From the NCBI GenBank assembly GCA_963696525.1, contig CAVOKO010000011.1, forward strand, positions 310,001-374,000: DNA of 64,000 nucleotides, read 5' to 3'. Under the pieces are notes generated by a model. That model did no database searches. It saw nothing but the letters and a program-made list of their open reading frames with translations, and had not been told where the DNA came from. Below, piece by piece: positions 54,867-63,233 of this stretch. Numbering within the stretch: position 1 is the stretch's first letter; each line of letters begins with the position of its first letter. Made by a program: the position numbers and the translations under genes. Origin of the DNA: CAWBRT01 sp963696525. Its GTDB lineage: Bacteria; Acidobacteriota; Terriglobia; Terriglobales; Acidobacteriaceae.

Positions 54867-55015
54867 CATAACCACTGAGGACTTCATAACCACTGAGGAC
54901 ACAGAGGAACACGGGGTAAAACCTGATCTAAATCCTGATCCAACCCCCCGATCTAGAACCTGATCTTCCACGGGTCACAGACCAACTCTGTGGTTCTCTG
55001 TGTTCTCTGTGGTTA
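54867..55015. repeat. direct and inverted repeat cluster in convergent gap
   Basis: CATAACCACTGAGGAC occurs twice (54867-54882, 54885-54900), the second running into ACAGAGGAACACGG. Near the other end, CTCTGTGGTTCTCTGTGTTCTCTGTGGTT (54987-55015) is largely its reverse complement. It sits between the ends of the aminotransferase and permease genes, so it may act as a bidirectional terminator or be a dispersed element. Confidence 0.6.
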
Positions 55016-55046
55016 ATCCTTTCTCCATGCTTCGCTTACGGTCTGG

Positions 55047-56522
55047 TCACCAGATGACGATGGCGAAGATGGTGGCGACGATCAGGCCGCAAACCACGGG
55101 GACAAACAGTTTTCGAACCGCATCGAAGACCGATACACGGGCAAAGGCCGCGACCGCCGCCAAGGCCGACCAGGCCGTCAGCGTCTTTCCGGTCCACACC
55201 GATCCCATCTGTCCGACCGCGGCGAGGGTAGAGACATCGAAGTTGACCGCCCTGCCAAGCGCGCCGGCCAAGGACCCTGTGAGCGGCAGTCCGGCAAATC
55301 CGGAACCGTCGATGCCGGTCACCATGCCTGAAAACAGCACCCCAAAGGTAACGAAATAGCGGCTTCGCGGAATCAGATGATCGGCGCTTCGCACCAGCTC
55401 GAAGAGAAATCCCGGAGCCTTGTGCCCTTCCGCAACCCCCAGGATCGGACCGGCCAGGGTCGCTACCCCGATGAAGAAAAAACCGGCAATCGGCAACACC
55501 TGGGCCATGGCGCGAAAAGCAAAGACCAGACCCTCGGTGAAATGACCGGCCACGCTCCGGAATGCGCCACGGCCATCGCTGATTAGCGAAACCATCAACA
55601 TCAACAGCGCCGCCACGCCGCCAACCACCGCGGCCGCCGCCGCTCCTTGAGGCGCTTCGAAGCCCGGCCACAGCTTCGGCAGGATCATGTCGATGATAAT
55701 CGCGAGAAATGCCAAAGGCGTCACGATCGCGATCACCCGAGACCATTTCTCCATCCCTGGCGTGAGGGTTAGCCTTTTTGCCATCAGCGGGGATTTTGCT
55801 GGGGCGACAGGCCCCTGCGCGCCGACGGCGGCAGCATCGGATTTTTCCCAAAGATCCAGGTGGACCGCGCTGGGAGCGAGAATGCTCTTCCTGATTTGCA
55901 GGTAGCAAAGCATGAAGGCAACGCCGCCGGTAATGAGCGAGAGAACCAGCGCCTTATCCGCCACCAGCGCCAGCGGCACGCCGGCTGCCTTGGCGCTGAT
56001 CCCCGGCCCGACCCGGATCACGTAGTCGGACGACAGCGCCGTGCCCAGTCCAGCCACGGCAATGCAGAGTGCGCCTCCGAGCGGTGGAAGCCCCGCGGCA
56101 ATCGCCGCAGGTAATAAAATCCCGGCCATCAGTGGAACCGTGGGCGTCGGCCAGAAGAAGAGTGAGACGATGTAGCTGGCAAATCCGAGAACGAAATAGG
56201 CGATATGACCGTTCCTCATGACCAAACGAAAGGGCCGGATCATGGCAATGTCGGCACTGATCGTGACCAGGGAGTTCAACAGCGCCGTCATCATGGCGAT
56301 CACCAGAAAGATGTTGAACAGCTCTTTGCCGGCCACCAGCGACGCCATAAAGATTGCTTCCAGCGCAATTGACAGTTTTCCGGAAAATACGAGCGCGGTG
56401 AGGAACGTCGCCAGCATCGCCGGCAGCACGACATTGACTCGACAAGCCATGGTGAAAATGATGGCGACGACGCCGAACAGATAAAGCCAATGCGCGGCTG
56501 TCAGGGTAACCGTCTCCGGCAT
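55047..56522 (-). CDS. multi-pass permease, ion-transporter type
   Basis: A 491-residue membrane protein with about 12 hydrophobic segments. It has two similar halves, each with a polar break (SLFFWPTPTVPLMAGILL; ALSSDYVIRVGPGI; FSGMVTGIDGSGFAGLPLTGSLAG), which recall re-entrant loops of the ion-transporter superfamily (gluconate/DcuC/CitMHS-like). A roughly 45-residue cytoplasmic loop (KSDAAAVGAQGPVAPAKS) separates them. It is divergent from the FAD oxidoreductase-PaaK-ACT genes with a 284-bp shared promoter region, so it probably transports the substrate of that pathway. The exact family is uncertain. Confidence 0.65.
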   Translation of the reverse strand: MPETVTLTAAHWLYLFGVVAIIFTMACRVNVVLPAMLATFLTALVFSGKLSIALEAIFMASLVAGKELFNIFLVIAMMTALLNSLVTISADIAMIRPFRLVMRNGHIAYFVLGFASYIVSLFFWPTPTVPLMAGILLPAAIAAGLPPLGGALCIAVAGLGTALSSDYVIRVGPGISAKAAGVPLALVADKALVLSLITGGVAFMLCYLQIRKSILAPSAVHLDLWEKSDAAAVGAQGPVAPAKSPLMAKRLTLTPGMEKWSRVIAIVTPLAFLAIIIDMILPKLWPGFEAPQGAAAAAVVGGVAALLMLMVSLISDGRGAFRSVAGHFTEGLVFAFRAMAQVLPIAGFFFIGVATLAGPILGVAEGHKAPGFLFELVRSADHLIPRSRYFVTFGVLFSGMVTGIDGSGFAGLPLTGSLAGALGRAVNFDVSTLAAVGQMGSVWTGKTLTAWSALAAVAAFARVSVFDAVRKLFVPVVCGLIVATIFAIVIW

Positions 56523-56806
56523 AATTTCGAATCCTCAGCAATGGCCGGCAGTGATTCGCATACCGTGCTCTCTCAGCGGCAAACGTTTCTTCGGGCCTGG
56601 AAGCGGAAATCCGAGGCCAGTCTCGATCGCCTTTACTGGCTCGCCGCCGAGAGAATGGTTCGCGTGGGGACCAGTGTTGTATACAATCTAACCGTGTGTC
56701 AACAAGCGCGAGGTAAGGAAGAGAACCGAAAGCGGAAAGTGATTTATATGTCCGCTATGGCCATGAGTCTAGCCGTAGGTTCGCGATGAACAAAGAGGAG
56801 TGAGCT
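56523..56806. promoter_or_regulatory. divergent promoter region, permease / FAD oxidoreductase
   Basis: This 284-bp region separates divergent genes of the putative aryl-acid unit. A TTGTATAC-AATC element near 56683-56692 (gttgtatacaatc) is a partly palindromic GTATAC core of the kind bound by GntR-type regulators. It is followed by GTGTGTCAACAAGC. No regulator gene lies in the window. Confidence 0.35.
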
Positions 56807-58135
56807 ATGAAGGTCGTGGTGATTGGTGGAGGCTGGGCTGGATGTGCCGCCGCGTTGTCCGCGGCCAAGCAGGGCGCGGAGGTCATGCTCGCCGAACGCA
56901 CAGACATGCTGCTGGGCACCGGACTGGTCGGAGGAATTTTCCGCAACAACGGCCGCTTTACCGCCACCGAGGAGGCCATCGCCCTGGGCGGTGGCGAACT
57001 GTTTGAGCTGATGGACGCTCATGCCGTCCACCAGAATATCGAGTTTCCGGGCCACAAACACGCCTCGCTCTATAACATCATGACCATCGAGCCAGGGGTC
57101 GCGCAACTGCTCAAAGGCTTCGGCGTCCAGCTACGGATGTCGACACGGGTCACGGATGTCGCCATGGACGGCCAACGCATGGCAGCGGTGATGACCGCCA
57201 AGGACGCCGGGGAGGAACGCTTCGAGGCCGATGCCTTTGTCGAGACGACGGGCACTTCCGGAACGCCGTCTGCCTGCGGTAAATACGGTAATGGCTGCGG
57301 CATGTGCGTGCTGCGCTGCCATGCATTCGGGGTTCGTGTCAGCCTTGCGGGGCGTGCCGGCATTGCCGAAATCAGCGGCAGGAAGGGCGACCAGATCGGC
57401 GCCATGAGCGGCTCCTGCGAACTGGTTAGGGAATCACTAGCCCCCGACGTGCTGGCGGAGATGAGCCGTACCGGCATGGTGATGCGCCCGATTCCCTTGG
57501 TCGAAGACGACGGCTCGGGCAAGCTGGCGATCAAGGCCTGCCAGCAATACACCCAAGCCGAGTACAAAACCAACGTGGTGGTGCTCGACACCGGCGGCGC
57601 CAAGCTGATGACACCGTACTTTCCGCTAGGCCTGCTGCGGCAGGTGCGGGGCTTCGAGAACGTTCGCTTCGCCGACCCCTATGGCGGCAGCTTTGGCAAT
57701 TCCATCCGCTATATCAACATGGCGCCGCGTAACGACGCGCTCAAGATCGACGGACTGGACAATGTGTTCTGCGCCGGAGAGAAGGCGGGTCTGCTGGTCG
57801 GACACACCGAGGCGGTGGTCACCGGCACGCTCGCCGGCTACAACGCTGCCCGCCATGCCGACGGCAAGGAGCCGCTGATTCTGCCGGAAACCCTGCTCGC
57901 CGGCGACGCCGTCCGCCACGTGCGTGAACAAATGCAGACGGAGAAGGGCCTGGGCATGAAGTTTACTTTTTCCGGCTCGGTCTTCTTCGAACACATGCGG
58001 CAGCGCGGAAGCTATCTCACCGACGTCGCAGAGATTCGGCGACGGGTTGCGGCCACCGGACTGGCCAACGTTTTTGCCGGGCGTCCGGGCGTATCCGCGA
58101 TTCACCACAAGCCGGTCGCGATAGCCGCCAACTAA
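56807..58135 (+). CDS. FAD-dependent oxidoreductase with Cys motif
   Basis: A 442-residue flavoprotein of the FAD_oxidored/GidA-like type. It has the FAD dinucleotide motif VVVIGGGWAGCAAA (3-16), the following acidic end MLAER, and near the C-terminus a second FAD contact (GLDNVFCAGEKAGLLVGHTEAVVTG). A distinctive cluster C157-x6-C164-x2-C167-x3-C171 (ACGKYGNGCGMCVLRC) could hold an Fe-S cluster or redox disulfides. It starts the rightward unit with paaK-like and ACT genes. Its substrate is unknown; CoA-thioester or hydride transfer from an aryl-acid intermediate is a reasonable guess only. Confidence 0.75.
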   Translation: MKVVVIGGGWAGCAAALSAAKQGAEVMLAERTDMLLGTGLVGGIFRNNGRFTATEEAIALGGGELFELMDAHAVHQNIEFPGHKHASLYNIMTIEPGVAQLLKGFGVQLRMSTRVTDVAMDGQRMAAVMTAKDAGEERFEADAFVETTGTSGTPSACGKYGNGCGMCVLRCHAFGVRVSLAGRAGIAEISGRKGDQIGAMSGSCELVRESLAPDVLAEMSRTGMVMRPIPLVEDDGSGKLAIKACQQYTQAEYKTNVVVLDTGGAKLMTPYFPLGLLRQVRGFENVRFADPYGGSFGNSIRYINMAPRNDALKIDGLDNVFCAGEKAGLLVGHTEAVVTGTLAGYNAARHADGKEPLILPETLLAGDAVRHVREQMQTEKGLGMKFTFSGSVFFEHMRQRGSYLTDVAEIRRRVAATGLANVFAGRPGVSAIHHKPVAIAAN

Positions 58136-58201
58136 TAAGTTTGAGACTTTGCAGAAAATAGATCTCCAGACATCTCCAGATTTGGACAGAGGACAGAGTG
58201 C

Positions 58202-59533
58202 ATGACCACGGGGAAACAGGGTGTCCAGCCATTTTACCGACCGGAGAGTGCTCTGGACTATATGCCCAGGCCCGAGCTGGAAAGGTTACAGCTCAAGCGC
58301 CTGCGCAACGTAGTTCAGCGTGCCTGGGAGCGGGTGCCGCTATTCCGCGCACGTATGAACGAGCGGGAAGTGACTCCCGAAGATATCCATTCCCTGGTTG
58401 ATGCCGCCAGACTGCCTTTTACGGTCAAGACCGATCTGCGTGATACCTATCCATTCGGCCTGTTCGCCAGCTCGATGCGGGAGGTGGTGCGCCTGCACGC
58501 TTCGAGCGGCACCACCGGCAAGCCGATCGTGGTCGCATACACCCAAGACGACCTCGAGGTTTGGACCTCGGTCATGGCGCGCGCCTTGGCCGTCCCCGGA
58601 GTGCAAGAGGGCGACATCGTGCAGAATTGTTTCAACTACGGACTGTTCACCGGCGGGCTTGGCTATCACTACGGAGCGGAGCGGCTGGGAGCAACAGTCA
58701 TTCCGGCATCGGGCGGCAATACCGAACGCCAGATCATGCTCATGCACGACTTCGGCACAACGGTTGTGTTCAGTACGCCTACCTACTTTCTGCACGTATT
58801 GGATCGTGCTGAAGAACTGGGAGTGGACCTGCGGCAAATGCCGCTGCGGATAGGCTTTTTCGGCGCGGAGCCCTGGACCGACCAGATGCGCTTGCGGATC
58901 GAGCAGGCAGCCGGGATCAAAGCTTTCGATCTTTATGGACTCTCCGAGATCGTAGGTCCCGGAATCTCCGTCGACTGTGCTTATCAGGACGGCCTGCATA
59001 TCTTCGAAGACCATTTCTATGCAGAGATCGTCGATCCGGAAACGCAGCAGGTCTTGCCGGAAGGAGAAGAAGGCGAACTGGTGCTGACCACCCTCAGCAA
59101 GCAGGCCATGCCGTTGATCCGCTACCGTACGCGCGATATCACGGCCCTGATGCCCGGAACCTGCGCTTGCGGCCGCAGCCTGCGGCGCATGCGGCGCGTC
59201 GGCCGGCGCAGCGATGACATGCTGATTATCCGCGGCGTAAACGTCTTCCCTTCGCAGGTAGAGTCGGTGCTGTTGCAGTTCGACGAAACCGCGCCGCACT
59301 ATCAGATCATCCTTACCAGTGAACACGGCCTCGATCAGATGGAAGTTCAGGTGGAAGTAACCCCCATAATATTCAGCGACAAAATTGCCACCATGGAGGC
59401 CCTGCAAAAAAGACTGTCCGAAACGATGAGGCAGGTACTGCAGACTCGCGTGCAGGTGACGCTGGTGGCCCCGGCCACGATTCAACGCAGCGAAGGAAAA
59501 GCCAAACGAGTCATTGACAGGCGGAAGATATGA
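58202..59533 (+). CDS. paaK: phenylacetate-CoA ligase family (PaaK-like)
   Basis: A 443-residue ANL-superfamily acyl-CoA ligase of the short PaaK type. Motifs: ASSGTTGKP (100-108) for AMP binding, IGFFGAEPWTDQMR, YGLSEIVGPG, and the C-terminal RIGRRSDDMLIIRG-like hinge (written VGRRSDDMLIIRGVNVFPSQVE). It activates phenylacetate or an indole/arylacetate to its CoA thioester using ATP. GGACAGAG lies ahead of the ATG. Its stop overlaps the ACT gene start as ATGA. PaaK-ACT pairs are often found with indolepyruvate oxidoreductase genes in anaerobes; none is here. Confidence 0.92.
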   Translation: MTTGKQGVQPFYRPESALDYMPRPELERLQLKRLRNVVQRAWERVPLFRARMNEREVTPEDIHSLVDAARLPFTVKTDLRDTYPFGLFASSMREVVRLHASSGTTGKPIVVAYTQDDLEVWTSVMARALAVPGVQEGDIVQNCFNYGLFTGGLGYHYGAERLGATVIPASGGNTERQIMLMHDFGTTVVFSTPTYFLHVLDRAEELGVDLRQMPLRIGFFGAEPWTDQMRLRIEQAAGIKAFDLYGLSEIVGPGISVDCAYQDGLHIFEDHFYAEIVDPETQQVLPEGEEGELVLTTLSKQAMPLIRYRTRDITALMPGTCACGRSLRRMRRVGRRSDDMLIIRGVNVFPSQVESVLLQFDETAPHYQIILTSEHGLDQMEVQVEVTPIIFSDKIATMEALQKRLSETMRQVLQTRVQVTLVAPATIQRSEGKAKRVIDRRKI

Positions 59534-59961
59534 AGATCACTCAGCTTTCTGTTTTCGCCGAAAACAAACCCCGCTACATTGTTGCGCCTTGCCGGCTGCT
59601 GGCCGATGCGGGAGTCGACATCCGAGCGATTTCGCTGGCCGAGACCCTGCACTTCGGAGTGCTCCGGTTGATTGTCTCGGACTGGCAAAAGTCGGCCGCG
59701 CTGCTGAAGGAAGCCGGCTATGTGGTGAAGCCGACCGAGGTTCTGGCGGTTGAAGTGCCCGGCGGGCCGGATGGGTTGGCCAAGGTTCTGGCCGCCGTCG
59801 AGACCACCTCCCTCAACATCGAATACATGTACGCATTTCCGTTCGGTCATGGCGACAAGGCCATTCTGGTCTTTCGCTTTGAAGATCTGGATGCCGCCAT
59901 CGAGCAGCTACAGTCGGCTGGAATCAGTATGCTCGCGCGTGAGCAATTGCAGGAACGGTAG
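59530..59961 (+). CDS. tandem ACT-domain protein
   Basis: A 143-residue protein of two ACT domains: MKITQLSVFAENKPRYIVAPCRLLADAGVDIRAISLAE and EVPGGPDGLAKVLAAVETTSLNIEYMYAF with the closing FRFEDLDAAIEQLQSAGI. ACT modules bind amino acids and regulate enzymes; this version is typical as a partner of PaaK-type ligases, so it may sense aromatic amino acids. It overlaps the paaK-like stop by four bases, giving translational coupling. A second, decayed gene of this kind lies at 62789-62987. Confidence 0.88.
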   Translation: MKITQLSVFAENKPRYIVAPCRLLADAGVDIRAISLAETLHFGVLRLIVSDWQKSAALLKEAGYVVKPTEVLAVEVPGGPDGLAKVLAAVETTSLNIEYMYAFPFGHGDKAILVFRFEDLDAAIEQLQSAGISMLAREQLQER

Positions 59962-59984
59962 ACCGGCACAACATCGCTAGCGCC

Positions 59985-62111
59985 CTAGCGCCTCAATTCG
60001 GAGGCTTGGCGCAGCAGCGAGCGCACCGCGTCCGGAATGCCCGGCGCGTTGACGGCTTCTCCCAGAAGCGCTACGCAGGCAACGGAATCAATGCTGATGG
60101 CGATCTGCACTGCCCTGGCGGCAAACCTCGATCTGTCAGGACCACCTTGGGTGACTAGTCTGCACAGCCCCGCCACGCAACTCGCATCCCTGCCCAGCAT
60201 GATTTCGTCGAGCGCCGATTCGAGCACGGCCGGAGCCAGCTCGGCAAGCGCATCCGCATAAGCGCGAACGCAGCCGGTGAGCCGGCTTCTTTGCAGCGTT
60301 TGAAACGCGGCCCGCTGCACTCGCTCGTCGGGATGCCTTAGGGCTGGCGCCAAATGCATGATCGCATCCGGATCGCGCATCTCGCCTAACAACAGGCATG
60401 AGTTACGCACCACGTACCAGCGCTCGTCGTCAAGACGCCTCACCACGAAAGGGATTCCGGCTTCACGCAGCTGGCCGGCGAGCCGCATAATGCGAAACCT
60501 GACCATCCCATTCGGTTCTTCGTCCAGCCTGTCAAAGAGCCGTTCAATGGCTGGTTCCGATTGCCGGAGCAGCGCGATGGCGGTCCGCTGCTTATCCACA
60601 CTCTCACTTTTTTCCAGCGCCAAGTCGACGAGTTGGCCGATGGCCTCGGCGGGAAGCAGCTGGCGACGCGCTTCGCCGCAGCAGTTCACGTGAAGGTCCG
60701 GAGACTCGGCAATGATCTGCTCGAACTGCGAGGCAATCTCCAGGACAAGTTCAAAATCTACAGCCAGCGCAGCCTGTTGGCCGAGCACGCCAAGACACTC
60801 GGCGATGGACTCATGCCACTTCGCGGCGCTAACGTTTCCCTCCATTAAAGCCGGAGCCAACTGTTCCGTCGCAGCCCGCAGCATGCGCGCTTGGGATGCC
60901 TGCGGAATCAGCCCCAGCATTTCGGGAATGCGTCCGATCAGATCTGTCCTCTCCTGGTCAGCCACCAGAATCTTGCAACAATGCTCCGCCAAGGCGATGG
61001 CGTCGTTCGTATTTTCCTCTTGCACCAGCCCTTTGATGGCGCGAAGCACCTGCCGCAGGACAGACGGGGAAAGCGCCTTGAGGGCCATCAGCCGCGTCTT
61101 CTGCTCGGTAAACGGCAGCAGGTAGAACCCCAGGTCCCGCCGGATCGGCTGCAGCCACTCCGAGGGAAGCTGCTGCTCCTCGAACAAGCGGGCCAGCCGG
61201 GTAAGAATCCGTTCGGCCATGGCGGACGCATTCTTGGCCCGAGCCAGCAACTCCGCTGCGTCGCCCTGCAGAGCCACGACCTGTGCCTCCGACGAAGACG
61301 CACTGAAGCGCGAACCCAGCCATTGCGCCGTCATCGACTCCCATAGCTCGGAGGCGAGCTGTTGCGACGTCATCAGTTCCTGTCCTTGTACGCCAGGCAG
61401 GGCTGGAAGCTGTCCCGGAGCCGTGTTATCCAGAAACGTGGCGAGCGCCAGAATTACGCTTTCCGGGCGTGCGTCTCGATTGCTTGCCGTCGCCTCGACT
61501 GCGTTCTGGACCACCTCCACCAGGCCTTTGGAAACGTCGGCGGCCTTTTCGTCGATCCCGGCGGCCTTCAACAGCAGGTCCAAACTGATGCTGCCGGCAT
61601 TGAGCCCCGCTTGCCCCATCATGCCCCCGGTCGCCAAAAAGGACTCCGAATCGACGCTGAGCACCACGTCAGCGTTTCCCGTGCCTTTCTTCTTGCCGGC
61701 AGGAATGACCCGCGCGTTTGGCACCTGCCGGCCATGCAGATAAGCCTCGATTCCGCCGGCATCCACCGCGGCTTTGGGCGGGATACTGATCAGCCGCAAC
61801 ATTTCTTTCAGATCGGCGACAGTCACTCCGGGCGAAAACGCCAGAGCCGCGATGTCGCGTTTCTTGAACTCGGCCTCGAGCGGCGCCAGCGACACATCCG
61901 TGGTCAGCACGTTGTCAAGCAGGATGCGCCCGTCGGAGAAGCCGAAGGTGAACCGTTGGCGATCGAGCAACAACGGTTGCAGCCTGGCAAACGCCTGTTG
62001 CAGGCTCGCTTGCACAGCGGGGTGGTCGACCGAGTAAATGGTCGTGCCCTTCCACGCCACTTGCAGACTGCGTCCGAAGCTCAGGCCCTGAAGCTTGGAA
62101 TCGTCACTCAT
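59985..62111 (-). CDS. large HEAT-repeat protein, unknown function
   Basis: A 708-residue, probably cytoplasmic protein with no signal peptide. The first 130 residues form a compact alpha/beta region (GRSLQVAWKGTTIYSVDHPAV... FTFGFSDGRILLDNVL), followed by a basic linker (PAGKKKGTG). Residues about 300-700 are all-helical with HEAT-like repeats clearest near 540-660 (WYVVRNSCLLLGEMRDPDAIMHLAPALRHPDERVQRAAFQTLQRS). HEAT arrays scaffold protein complexes. The N-terminal part resembles helper domains of HEAT proteins in Acidobacteria, but I cannot name it. It converges with the ACT gene. Transcribed alone. Confidence 0.7.
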   Translation of the reverse strand: MSDDSKLQGLSFGRSLQVAWKGTTIYSVDHPAVQASLQQAFARLQPLLLDRQRFTFGFSDGRILLDNVLTTDVSLAPLEAEFKKRDIAALAFSPGVTVADLKEMLRLISIPPKAAVDAGGIEAYLHGRQVPNARVIPAGKKKGTGNADVVLSVDSESFLATGGMMGQAGLNAGSISLDLLLKAAGIDEKAADVSKGLVEVVQNAVEATASNRDARPESVILALATFLDNTAPGQLPALPGVQGQELMTSQQLASELWESMTAQWLGSRFSASSSEAQVVALQGDAAELLARAKNASAMAERILTRLARLFEEQQLPSEWLQPIRRDLGFYLLPFTEQKTRLMALKALSPSVLRQVLRAIKGLVQEENTNDAIALAEHCCKILVADQERTDLIGRIPEMLGLIPQASQARMLRAATEQLAPALMEGNVSAAKWHESIAECLGVLGQQAALAVDFELVLEIASQFEQIIAESPDLHVNCCGEARRQLLPAEAIGQLVDLALEKSESVDKQRTAIALLRQSEPAIERLFDRLDEEPNGMVRFRIMRLAGQLREAGIPFVVRRLDDERWYVVRNSCLLLGEMRDPDAIMHLAPALRHPDERVQRAAFQTLQRSRLTGCVRAYADALAELAPAVLESALDEIMLGRDASCVAGLCRLVTQGGPDRSRFAARAVQIAISIDSVACVALLGEAVNAPGIPDAVRSLLRQASELRR

Positions 62112-62383
62112 GGTATAGCCACATTAAGGGTACATTCTGACATAACTTGGTATTCCAGTGTGCTGCCAGAATCTGATAACTACTAAAGTACCCAGCGGCG
62201 CGGCCAAGCAGGTTTCACGCGATGGTGATCCGGCTTGACGCGTTTTTTCCCAATTTGACATCACGTTTTATGAACTCTTTATTCACTATTTATAAGAACT
62301 TTAAAGGCCTAGCCATCTAATTACTCTGAAAGGCTGGAGTGCTCCCCAAGAAAGTAACCTCGGAGCACCCGCCAGGGAGCGAT

Positions 62384-62785
62384 ATGTTTAACATTCAGCG
62401 CTTCAGACTCATTGCCGCCTTATTCGTTCTGATTGCCATGATCGCCGCGGCCCAAACGAGCAGTGCGCAAACGCCTCAGGCCGTGGCGGAGCAGCAAAGC
62501 CTCAGCGGAACCGTCAAGTGTGCGGCGCAGGCATCCGGGCACTATAGCTGTCGCAGAAATCAAACCCTCTTGACATGCACGCTGGCCTGCGTGGCCCAGG
62601 GCTCCAGTTTTGTACTGGAAACAGACAACAAGATCTACTTTCTCACGGGCGACGAAACCACGTTTGAGCAGCTTGCCGGAGGCAAGGCGGTCTTAACCGG
62701 GCAGGTTATCGGTTCCACTTTGGCAGTGAATGCGGGAAGCGGTCGCATCGTCGACGCCTCGTCACCGGCAATGGCTGGCAAGTAA
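62384..62785 (+). CDS. small exported protein, disulfide-rich
   Basis: A 133-residue protein with a signal peptide (MFNIQRFRLIAALFVLIAMIAAAQTSSAQ). The mature part has SLSGTVKCAAQ..YSCRRNQTLLTCTLACVAQGSSFVL, four cysteines, then a beta-rich segment (YFLTGDETTFEQLAGGKAVLTGQVIGSTLAVNAG) that reads like a small OB/beta-barrel fold. GGGAGC precedes ATG 62384. Periplasmic, function unknown; related small proteins are common near metal or wall genes, but no assignment is made. Confidence 0.7.
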   Translation: MFNIQRFRLIAALFVLIAMIAAAQTSSAQTPQAVAEQQSLSGTVKCAAQASGHYSCRRNQTLLTCTLACVAQGSSFVLETDNKIYFLTGDETTFEQLAGGKAVLTGQVIGSTLAVNAGSGRIVDASSPAMAGK

Positions 62786-62788
62786 GCA

Positions 62789-62987
62789 TCTCTCCTGAAC
62801 AATTCGCGAGATATCATCGCGGGCGAGTTGGGACGCGCGGCAACTCTATTGGGTGAACACCAAGTCAATATTAACTACTCGCTACTGCGGACTGGAACCG
62901 GGATCGACGCTGCCGCTCGTGGTCTTCGGAGTTGATAACGTGACCAAGGCAGCGGCGCTGCTGGACGAGTTAAGCAGCCGAACCTAG
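62789..62987 (+). pseudogene. remnant of an ACT-domain protein gene
   Basis: The 3' end of an ACT-domain gene can be read: IIAGELGRAATLLGEHQVNINYS, then after one extra base (C at 62882) YCGLEPGSTLPLVVFGVDNVTKAAALLDELSSRT, with TAG at 62985-62987. It matches the C-terminal half of the ACT domain pattern seen in the gene at 59530-59961. No start or N-terminal part is present, so it is a 5'-truncated, frameshifted relic. Confidence 0.6.
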
Positions 62988-62991
62988 AGCT

Positions 62992-63007
62992 AGCAGGCTG
63001 CCGAAAA
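62992..63007. repeat. truncated edge of the 146-bp repeat
   Basis: AGCAGGCTGCCGAAAA (62992-63007) matches the left edge of copy A (28140-28155) and then diverges. It follows directly after the ACT relic and may mark the breakpoint of a deletion. Confidence 0.4.
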
Positions 63008-63233
63008 CAGTTTCCATGCCGCATGAGGCCGCGACTCCTTTTGCCGTCAGCTCATCTTGCTCACACAGGCCGTAACGCCTCGCGGAATCGATAAAAACCC
63101 ATTGTGTGCGAGGCATACTACGTGGCATGCTAGAGGTTGATCCCGAAACTTTCGAGCGCATAATATTTCAATTTGTTTCACGGCGTTGGGTCGGCGGCAG
63201 GCATCAAAAATCATATCTTAAGGTTGATAAGCC

